Position numbers and translations under genes: made by a program. Below, piece after piece: positions 20,833 through 25,586 of a DNA stretch of 25,586 bases (positions within the stretch are counted from its first letter, which is position 1; the number at the start of each line of letters is the position of its first letter). The notes below the pieces were generated by a model. It saw nothing but the letters and a program-made list of their open reading frames with translations. It did no database searches and was not told where the DNA came from. Origin of the DNA: a virus; IMG/VR virus record IMGVR_UViG_3300022198_005158, positions 1 to 25,586 of that record, one strand, 5' to 3'.

Positions 20833-21006
20833 TCACAGGGTTGGTTGCTGCACGGAGACCGTGTAGCCCAAGTCTCGGATCTGCGCGATTGCGCGGTCGG
20901 TGAAGGTCTTGGTGCCGATCAGGTCGGCCAGCTTGCGCGCAGTGTCGCAAACGGGATACACTGCGCGGTTGCCGAAGTTGTTGGTGATGCGGACGATGAT
21001 GTTCAT
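20833..21006 (-). CDS. Small phage protein (57 aa)
   Basis: A short protein MNIIVRITNNFGNRAVYPVC with DTARKLADLIGTKTFTDRAI and RDLGYTVSVQQP. A beta-strand, helix, beta-strand pattern suggests a small compact fold; no family recognised. Start at 21006: GAGGAGG is five bases upstream. Similar short proteins with a VYPVCDTARKLADLIGTKTF segment occur in other phages to my memory, but no function is known to me. Confidence 0.7.
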   Translation of the reverse strand: MNIIVRITNNFGNRAVYPVCDTARKLADLIGTKTFTDRAIAQIRDLGYTVSVQQPTL

Positions 21007-21016
21007 GGCGACCTCC

Positions 21017-21214
21017 TCAACCAACAACATTGAAGTGAAAGTGGATGCCGTTCTGCATGGCGACTTCGCCGACGAACACGGGGAAGAACCGTCCGTCCTC
21101 GCTCGTCATGATGAAGTGGCGCAGACCCTCGAAACCTTTCTTGGCAACAGCTTTGCGGGCATTGTCAGCGGTGGCATAGGTCTTCGGGGCGGTGATGGTG
21201 AATTCGCGGTTCAT
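21017..21214 (-). CDS. Small phage protein (65 aa)
   Basis: A short protein, MNREFTITAPKTYATADNAR then KAVAKKGFEGLRHFIMTSED, GRFFPVFVGEVAMQNGIHFH. The beta-alpha-beta pattern and the late GRFFPVFVGE strand resemble other small phage proteins of unknown role. It is the first gene after the 21262-21290 promoter, and its leader carries AACTGAAGAACTGGAGAAC before the ATG. Confidence 0.75.
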   Translation of the reverse strand: MNREFTITAPKTYATADNARKAVAKKGFEGLRHFIMTSEDGRFFPVFVGEVAMQNGIHFHFNVVG

Positions 21215-21239
21215 GGTGTTCTCCAGTTCTTCAGTTCTC

Positions 21240-21254
21240 CGGTCACGTCGACCG
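21240..21254 (-). other. 5' leader hairpin of the 65-aa gene transcript
   Basis: On the minus strand CGGTC, GACGT and GACCG form a 5-bp hairpin beginning about seven bases downstream of the -10 box. It matches in position the hairpins at 11076-11089 and 11646-11662. Confidence 0.5.
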
Positions 21255-21261
21255 TAACAGT

Positions 21262-21290
21262 ATTATCCAACATATTTTTCTGTCCGGCAA
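21262..21290 (-). promoter_or_regulatory. Promoter TTGCCG-N17-GATAAT for the small-gene/thyX operon
   Basis: On the minus strand TTGCCG (21285-21290), exactly 17 bases, GATAAT (21262-21267). It lies in the 79-base gap between the FAD-protein stop and the 65-aa gene. It could drive everything down to the SNF2 helicase, since no other good promoter is seen until 11699. An A/T-rich stretch (AAAATAAATG) lies just upstream of -35. Confidence 0.78.
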
Positions 21291-21293
21291 CAT

Positions 21294-22205
21294 TTATTTT
21301 GCATTCGCTCGCATGCGGTCGTAAGTCGTTGTGTTCATTAGCTTTTTCAACACTGCCACGTCCTGAATCACGTCGTCTAGGAGCAGGTTGCGCCACGTTC
21401 CGAACCGTCCGAGGCTGAAGATGTTGTGCTCGTGGGTGAGGTAGAAGATGAACTGCTTGCGCCAGGAGTCGTTGATCTTGGCGATCTTGCCGTAGCGTTG
21501 TGACACCTTCTCTATAGGCACGCAGTCGCGCTCGCTCAACCCGAACGCTTCGAACAGTGGGTAGTCGTCAGAGGCGTCCACGTACTCCGCGATGAGCAGG
21601 TCGCCAGTGATGCTGGCGCGGTACAAACTGGTTTCCAGTCCTGGGAAGTACACCGTCTGAAACACATCAGCGTTCGGCACGCGCCACCGCCGCACCGTGA
21701 TCGCCTCGTGGCTGAAGGTTGGTGCTGATTCAATGAACTCGCGGCTCAGTTCGTTGGCCATGAACTTGACCATCACGTTCATCGGGAGCGTGCTGATGGC
21801 CGGTTCTTTTTCGGTCAACACCTCCTCACGCGTCAAGGCGTGGTTCCAAGTGATGCGACCGGCGCACCGCTCGATCAGGAGGCTGATGAAGTCTTCCGGT
21901 GCGATGAACCGCTCGGACGTTTCGAGGTTCCAGATGCTGCGGTCAGCCAACCGCCCGATCACTTTGCGCGAGTACCAGTTGGCGAGTTGGATGCTCGGCG
22001 CAACACTCTTGCCGTCCAGCCACAACCCCTTGTGCACCTTCACCTTGCGGAAGTCGATGCCGACCGCGTCTCCAACGGCTGAACTCCTGAACCGCAAAAC
22101 AGCCTTGTGCTGACCGGTGTTCTCTGGCGACGCTTCGAAGAGACGCGCCTGTTGAAACATGCATCCGGCGAGCAAACCCGCGATGCCAGCACCATAGATC
22201 TTCAT
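21294..22205 (-). CDS. FAD/NAD(P)-binding oxidoreductase-like protein
   Basis: The 303-aa protein starts with MKIYGAGIAGLLAGCMFQQA, a Rossmann dinucleotide-binding GxGxxG placed at the very N-terminus, followed by LFEASPE where an acidic residue would bind the ribose. Near the end NIFSLGRFGTWRNLLLDDVI resembles the FAD-contacting GRFGxW segment of UDP-galactopyranose mutase/protoporphyrinogen-oxidase-like flavoproteins. A flavin-dependent oxidoreductase fold is likely; the substrate is unknown. It is the first minus-strand gene of the divergent region and has its own promoter and GAACGGAGAAC leader. It might help supply reduced flavin or act on a small molecule made by neighbours, but nothing shows this directly. 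Confidence 0.7.
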   Translation of the reverse strand: MKIYGAGIAGLLAGCMFQQARLFEASPENTGQHKAVLRFRSSAVGDAVGIDFRKVKVHKGLWLDGKSVAPSIQLANWYSRKVIGRLADRSIWNLETSERFIAPEDFISLLIERCAGRITWNHALTREEVLTEKEPAISTLPMNVMVKFMANELSREFIESAPTFSHEAITVRRWRVPNADVFQTVYFPGLETSLYRASITGDLLIAEYVDASDDYPLFEAFGLSERDCVPIEKVSQRYGKIAKINDSWRKQFIFYLTHEHNIFSLGRFGTWRNLLLDDVIQDVAVLKKLMNTTTYDRMRANAK

Positions 22206-22237
22206 GTTATGTTCTCCGTTCTGAGTTCAGTCACGTT

Positions 22238-22266
22238 ATTATGACGCAGTCCTGCAACGATGGCAA
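22238..22266 (-). promoter_or_regulatory. Promoter TTGCCA-N17-CATAAT for the FAD-protein gene
   Basis: On the minus strand TTGCCA (22261-22266), exactly 17 bases, CATAAT (22238-22243). It points leftwards from the divergent region. Its -35 box is 26 bases from the -35 box of the rightward promoter at 22293-22321, and the A/T-rich bases between could act as a shared UP element or regulator site. Confidence 0.78.
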
Positions 22267-22292
22267 CTTATTTTTGCATCACAAGAAATAGT

Positions 22293-22321
22293 TTGCCTTC
22301 TTGGCGAAGACGACCGATAAT
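22293..22321 (+). promoter_or_regulatory. Promoter TTGCCT-N17-GATAAT for the rightward operon
   Basis: TTGCCT (22293-22298), exactly 17 bases, GATAAT (22316-22321) on the plus strand. It is the rightward partner of the divergent pair. The predicted transcript starts near 22328, leaving a ~70-base leader that holds the 7-bp inverted repeat at 22341-22376 and the AACTGGAGAACTGAAG ribosome-binding leader before ATG 22398. Confidence 0.78.
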
Positions 22322-22340
22322 ATCAGAGCCGAAAATAACC

Positions 22341-22376
22341 GTTGCGAAAGTTTGAAGACCACGGCATACTCGCAAC
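22341..22376 (+). promoter_or_regulatory. Inverted repeat / possible second promoter in the rightward leader
   Basis: GTTGCGA (22341-22347) and TCGCAAC (22370-22376) are a perfect 7-bp inverted repeat 22 bases apart. The same stretch also contains TTGCGA, 17 bases, CATACT (22342-22370), a weaker copy of the promoter pattern. It could be a leader hairpin, an operator or a tandem promoter; sequence alone cannot decide. Confidence 0.4.
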
Positions 22377-22397
22377 ACCAAACTGGAGAACTGAAGA

Positions 22398-22736
22398 ATG
22401 CCGAAAGTTTACATAACACAAGTGCCGAACCGGCGCGACCCTGAGACGAACACATTCGTCCCTACGGTCAACATTGCTCCTGCAGCTGAACACGGTGAAC
22501 CCGTGATCCTCATGCCTCCTCGGTCGTCGTTCTTCGCGACGTCGGACTTGGTGAAGCAGCTGCGTGAGAAACTAGAGCACTACGACTACGAAGCTGGCGA
22601 CAGCATCGTGGCCATGGGCGACCCCGCTGTCATCGCTGTTGCTTGTGCACTGCTCGGCAAGTTGCACGGGCGGTTCCAAGTGTTGAAGTGGGACAAGAAT
22701 GTGGGGCGGTACATACCGTCACACGTGAGTGTTTAA
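22398..22736 (+). CDS. Conserved phage protein of unknown function (112 aa)
   Basis: The protein begins MPKVYITQVPNRRDPETNTF, then VPTVNIAPAAEHGEPVILMP, and ends with a helical domain: LREKLEHYDYEAGDSIVAMG, DPAVIAVACALLGKLHGRFQ and VLKWDKNVGRYIP. To my memory such proteins occur just upstream of putative single-strand-binding and primase genes in environmental phages; no activity is known to me. It is the first gene of the rightward operon, with GGAG in AACTGGAGAACTGAAG before the ATG. No signal peptide, membrane segment or catalytic motif is seen. An early regulatory or replication-accessory role is inference from position only. Confidence 0.8.
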   Translation: MPKVYITQVPNRRDPETNTFVPTVNIAPAAEHGEPVILMPPRSSFFATSDLVKQLREKLEHYDYEAGDSIVAMGDPAVIAVACALLGKLHGRFQVLKWDKNVGRYIPSHVSV

Positions 22737-22756
22737 CTGAGAAAGGAGAAAGTAGG

Positions 22757-23257
22757 ATGTCTATCACACTAGACGAAATGACCGCCTTGGCTCGCGCCTT
22801 GGTGGATGCGGACTCGGCTGTTGAAGAGGCTGAAGCCGCGCTGAAGCACACCAAGGAGGTTGCGCGCATCTTGCGCGAAGAAACAATCCCCTCGGCAATG
22901 CAAGAACTGGGCATCGAGAAACTTGAACTCAGCACCGGTCAGAAGATCACCATCTCCCAAGAGGTGTACGCTTCCATCCCAGCTGCGAGCAAAGACGACG
23001 CTCACCGTTGGCTGGAGGCGAATGGGTTCGGCGGCTTGATCAAGGTCGGCGTCACCACCCAGTACGGCAAGGGCGAACGCGACGCCGCTCTCACGTTGTT
23101 CCGTGACCTTGTTGGTCGCGGTCTCAGCGCCAAGTTCGACGAGAGCGTTCACCCTCAGACGTTGAAGGCGTTCCTCAAGGAACAAATTTCCTCCGGCAAC
23201 AACGTGCCGCTGGAACTGTTTGGTGCGCGTCCTGTCTGGACCGCAAAGATCAAGTAA
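22757..23257 (+). CDS. Conserved phage replication-module protein of unknown function (166 aa)
   Basis: Residues ~1-55 form a charged coiled coil (DADSAVEEAEAALKHTKEVA, then RILREETIPSAMQELGIEK). After that comes a globular part with ISQEVYASIPAASKDDAHRW, LEANGFGGLIKVGVTTQYGK and the C-terminal VHPQTLKAFLKEQISSGNNV, PLELFGARPVWTAKIK. I recall such coiled-coil proteins with a C-terminal VHPQTLKAF segment in many podo- and siphoviruses, next to replication genes, without a proven function. Start at 22757 because AGGAG lies eight bases upstream; the in-frame extension to 22643 lies inside the upstream gene and adds no conserved features. It is followed after 23 bases by the putative SSB gene. 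Confidence 0.8.
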   Translation: MSITLDEMTALARALVDADSAVEEAEAALKHTKEVARILREETIPSAMQELGIEKLELSTGQKITISQEVYASIPAASKDDAHRWLEANGFGGLIKVGVTTQYGKGERDAALTLFRDLVGRGLSAKFDESVHPQTLKAFLKEQISSGNNVPLELFGARPVWTAKIK

Positions 23258-23280
23258 CCCAACTCTCAAGGAGAATCATC

Positions 23281-24063
23281 ATGGCTACAAAACCCAAAAC
23301 CGATGTCGCAGTGAAAGACGACAAGAACCTCCCGATGGCAATGATGGCGGACATGGCCGCCGACGCTGGCATGGGGCTGGAAGGCGCGGACAAAGACTCG
23401 TTCGCAATACCGTTCATCGCGATGCTGCAAGGTCTTTCGCCGCAACTGGAAACAGTCGAAAGCGCAAAGCCCGGACTCTTCATCAACACCATCACCAACG
23501 AGGTGTTCAAGGAGGCGTTGGTCGTGCCGTGCGCGTACCAGCGGCGTTACCTGCGTTGGGCTCCGCGCGACGCTGGCGGCGGCTACAAGGGCGACTTCAG
23601 CCCGATCGATGTCGAAACCGGCAAGCTGCTCAACGTGGAACGCGGCGACGATGGGCGTCTGCGGATCGACGGCGACGAGTTGAAGGACACGCGCAATCAC
23701 TTTGTCCTCGTGCGCTCGACGAGCGGCGTGTGGCAACCAGCGTTGCTGTCGCTCAGTTCCACGCAGATCAAGAAGTCGAAGCGTTGGATGAGCCTCATTC
23801 AAGGCATCGAGATGCGCAACCCGCAAGGCAAGCCGTTCACCCCTCCCTCGTTCAGCCACGTGTACAAACTCACAGGCGTGAAGGAGGAAAACTCGAAAGG
23901 CTCTTGGTGGGGCATCAACATCGAGGTTGTGGAGCCGGTGGCTGATCAAGACCTCTACCTCAAGGCTCGTGAGTTCAGCAAGCAGGTCGCTGCAGGCGAG
24001 GTGAAAGTCTCTGAGCCCGTCTCTGACGCGGTGCACGAAGAAGGCGGCGACGACCGCTTCTAA
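23281..24063 (+). CDS. Putative single-stranded-DNA-binding protein
   Basis: A 260-aa protein with a low-complexity N-terminus, a central region of IPFIAMLQGLSPQLETVESA, KPGLFINTITNEVFKEALVV and CAYQRRYLRWAPRDAGGGYK, then SLSSTQIKKSKRWMSLIQGI and YKLTGVKEENSKGSWWGINI. The C-terminus is acidic and ends HEEGGDDRF, with a terminal Phe, like the partner-docking tails of bacterial SSB and T7 gp2.5. Basic and aromatic residues in the core, the tail and the position two genes upstream of a primase-helicase suggest ssDNA binding. I have not seen an OB-fold signature that would settle it. AAGGAGA precedes the ATG at 23281. A strong hairpin terminator follows the stop. Confidence 0.55.
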   Translation: MATKPKTDVAVKDDKNLPMAMMADMAADAGMGLEGADKDSFAIPFIAMLQGLSPQLETVESAKPGLFINTITNEVFKEALVVPCAYQRRYLRWAPRDAGGGYKGDFSPIDVETGKLLNVERGDDGRLRIDGDELKDTRNHFVLVRSTSGVWQPALLSLSSTQIKKSKRWMSLIQGIEMRNPQGKPFTPPSFSHVYKLTGVKEENSKGSWWGINIEVVEPVADQDLYLKAREFSKQVAAGEVKVSEPVSDAVHEEGGDDRF

Positions 24064-24082
24064 GCCGCATCGCAATCAACTG

Positions 24083-24123
24083 AAAGGCGTGCGGCTGTCC
24101 AACAACAGTCGTGCGCCTTTTTC
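24083..24123 (+). terminator. Strong hairpin terminator/attenuator before the primase gene
   Basis: AAAGGCGTGCGGCTGT (24083-24098) pairs over all 16 positions (three G-U) with ACAGTCGTGCGCCTTT (24105-24120) around a 6-base loop, followed by TT and then C. The stem ends in the A/T pairs typical of intrinsic terminators, so T24118-24122 forms the U-run. It lies between the putative SSB and primase genes, which otherwise look like one operon. Confidence 0.85.
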
Positions 24124-24142
24124 ATCAGAGAGGAGTTCATGA

Positions 24143-25586
24143 ATGAACGAAACGCACACAGCTGCGGTCGATTATGCCAAGCGCGGATGGATGGTCTTCC
24201 CGCTGCATTCGATCGCTGACGATGGTGTGTGCACTTGTGGGAACGCGGCTTGCTCAGACGCTGGCAAGCACCCAAGAGTTGCACGCGGCTTGAAGGAAGC
24301 GTCGCGCGACCTGAAGCAAATAGACGACTGGTTCGGCGCGAGTGCGCCGCGCTCCAACATCGGCATCGTCACCGGAGAAATCTCCGGCATCACGGTGCTC
24401 GACATCGACGTGGGTGAAGGCAAGTTCGGCGCAGAGTCTTGGGCTGACGCGATTGCAGACCACGGCGAACCCAACACGCTCATCGCTGAGACTGGTTCCG
24501 GCGGGATGCACGTGATCTTTCAATACAACTCCGCGCTCAAGACAGCCAGCAACGTGCTCGGCAAAGGCGTGGACAGCCGCAACGACGGCGGCTACATTGT
24601 CGCTGCGCCTTCGCGCCACCGGTCGGGAGGGACTTACAAGTGGCTCAATTGGGGAACCGCGTTGGCTGTTCTCCCCGCGCATCTCTCGCGCCGCAAAGAA
24701 ACCCGTGGCCGTCCGAAGAAGGACGACATGTATCGCGGCAAGTACACCATCGAACAAGTGGCGACGATGCTGGAAAGCGTTCCCGCAGACGACAGGGACT
24801 TGTGGCGGTCGGTGGGAATCATTCTCGGCAGAGAGTTTGACCGCGTGGACGAGGCTTGGACGGTTTACCAAGAGTGGTCTGCAAAGTTCAGCGGCAAGAA
24901 AGGTCGCAACCACAACGAGATCATGCACGAGGCGTTCTATGAGTTGAGCCAGCAGAACGCCGAAAAGCAACTCACCGTCGGCACCATCGTGAAGGCTGCG
25001 CTCGACAACGGTTGGGCTCCCAAGAGCGGTGAGGTGCCGCTCGGCAACTTCATCTACTACGGTCCAGGCAACAACTACATCTACCGCCCCACCAACAGCT
25101 TCTGGATTGCTGCTGCTGTGGACTCAGCCGTGTCGCCGGTGAACGAGAATGGCAAGTTGATGAAGGCGTCAGATTGGCTGCGCAAGAACGCGCTGGTCAC
25201 CTCCATGACTTCCGACCCCTCGATCGAAGACGACTACGTGAAAGGCTACGATTGCCGCGACGGAGAGGTGGTGGTGAGCGCGGGTGCGGCGTTGTTCAAT
25301 GCGTACCGCCGCCCGACGATCGAACTGGGCGTGCCCAAGATGGCGCAACCGTTCCTCGACCACGTGCACCGCATCTTCAACAAGGCAGGCGACGCCGAGC
25401 AGTTCCTGAACTACATGGCTCACCGCGTCCAAAAGCCATGGGAGAAACCTCGGTTCGCGCTGCTGATTGCCGGTGGGCAAGGCGTCGGCAAGGACACCGC
25501 CATCGAGTTTTGCTGCCCCGCGATCGGCGCATGGAACGTCTCGAACATCGATCCTGGAGCCTTCGAACAATCCTTCAACGAGTACG
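24143..25586 (+). CDS. Primase-polymerase (AEP) / helicase protein, 3' end off the window
   Basis: Open from ATG 24143 (AGGAG eight bases upstream) to the right edge, 481 codons. The N-terminal bifunctional primase/polymerase (archaeo-eukaryotic primase) domain shows GVCTCGNAACSDAGKHPR with Cys30, Cys32, Cys37 and His43, then VLDIDVGEG with catalytic Asp87 and Asp89, SGGMHVIF (119-126) and VDSRNDGGYIVAAPS (143-157). After a helical linker the start of an ATPase domain shows AGGQGVGKDT (Walker A, about 441-450), as in D5/SF3-like phage helicases. It should synthesise primers and unwind DNA at the fork. An ATG at 24139 is in another frame and gives no homologous protein. Confidence 0.92.
   Translation, partial: MNETHTAAVDYAKRGWMVFPLHSIADDGVCTCGNAACSDAGKHPRVARGLKEASRDLKQIDDWFGASAPRSNIGIVTGEISGITVLDIDVGEGKFGAESWADAIADHGEPNTLIAETGSGGMHVIFQYNSALKTASNVLGKGVDSRNDGGYIVAAPSRHRSGGTYKWLNWGTALAVLPAHLSRRKETRGRPKKDDMYRGKYTIEQVATMLESVPADDRDLWRSVGIILGREFDRVDEAWTVYQEWSAKFSGKKGRNHNEIMHEAFYELSQQNAEKQLTVGTIVKAALDNGWAPKSGEVPLGNFIYYGPGNNYIYRPTNSFWIAAAVDSAVSPVNENGKLMKASDWLRKNALVTSMTSDPSIEDDYVKGYDCRDGEVVVSAGAALFNAYRRPTIELGVPKMAQPFLDHVHRIFNKAGDAEQFLNYMAHRVQKPWEKPRFALLIAGGQGVGKDTAIEFCCPAIGAWNVSNIDPGAFEQSFNEY

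Noticed and set aside
1-25586. tRNA genes or lysogeny functions
   Set aside because: No cloverleaf-like run with a CCA-adjacent acceptor stem, and no integrase, excisionase or repressor-like gene, was seen by eye; the window does not show whether the rest of the genome has them.

Overview
The window reads as part of the genome of a tailed double-stranded DNA phage, most likely one with a podovirus-type virion. The left end carries the last part of a tail-accessory-like protein and then four large, repetitive, glycine/alanine/glutamine-rich virion-type proteins. The rest is a phage replication and nucleotide-metabolism module. No integrase, repressor, attachment site, tRNA or CRISPR array is visible. 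A proteobacterial host, perhaps a freshwater Burkholderiales species, is my impression from the style of the small proteins; it is a weak inference.

Layout. (1) Positions 1-9700, plus strand: a tightly packed late (structural) operon with start/stop overlaps at most junctions. It encodes a partial tail-accessory protein, a 77-aa protein, a GNAT-like acetyltransferase, and proteins of 640, 480, 936 and 701 aa. (2) Positions 9701-9785: two tandem hairpins at a convergent junction; the second is a bidirectional Rho-independent terminator. (3) Positions 9785-22205, minus strand (read right to left): an FAD-binding oxidoreductase-like protein, four small proteins, ThyX thymidylate synthase, a T4 DenV-like pyrimidine-dimer glycosylase, a HAD phosphatase of polynucleotide-kinase-phosphatase type, a DUF1599/DUF6378-like protein, a short-chain dehydrogenase, a glyoxalase/VOC-like protein, a small HTH protein, a DnaQ-like proofreading exonuclease, a DnaE-like DNA polymerase, a PD-(D/E)XK nuclease, a SNF2 helicase, a C39-peptidase-like protein, a DUF932 protein and a small membrane protein. 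(4) Positions 22206-22397: a divergent control region. (5) Positions 22398-25586, plus strand: two conserved phage proteins of unknown function, a probable single-stranded-DNA-binding protein, a strong hairpin terminator or attenuator, and the start of a primase-polymerase/helicase that runs off the right edge.

How it fits together. The replisome is split across the divergent region: primase-helicase and putative SSB to the right, polymerase, proofreading exonuclease, helicase and nuclease to the left. ThyX supplies dTMP, and DenV and the HAD phosphatase suit repair of UV damage and DNA ends. The most distinctive feature is regulatory. At least five promoter-like sites on both strands share TTGCCN, exactly 17 bases, then (C/G)ATRAT. 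Three of them are followed by a small hairpin at the expected transcript 5' end, and the same ribosome-binding leader (built on GAACNGGAGAAC-type sequence) recurs before many genes. This looks like one regulatory cassette re-used across the early genome.
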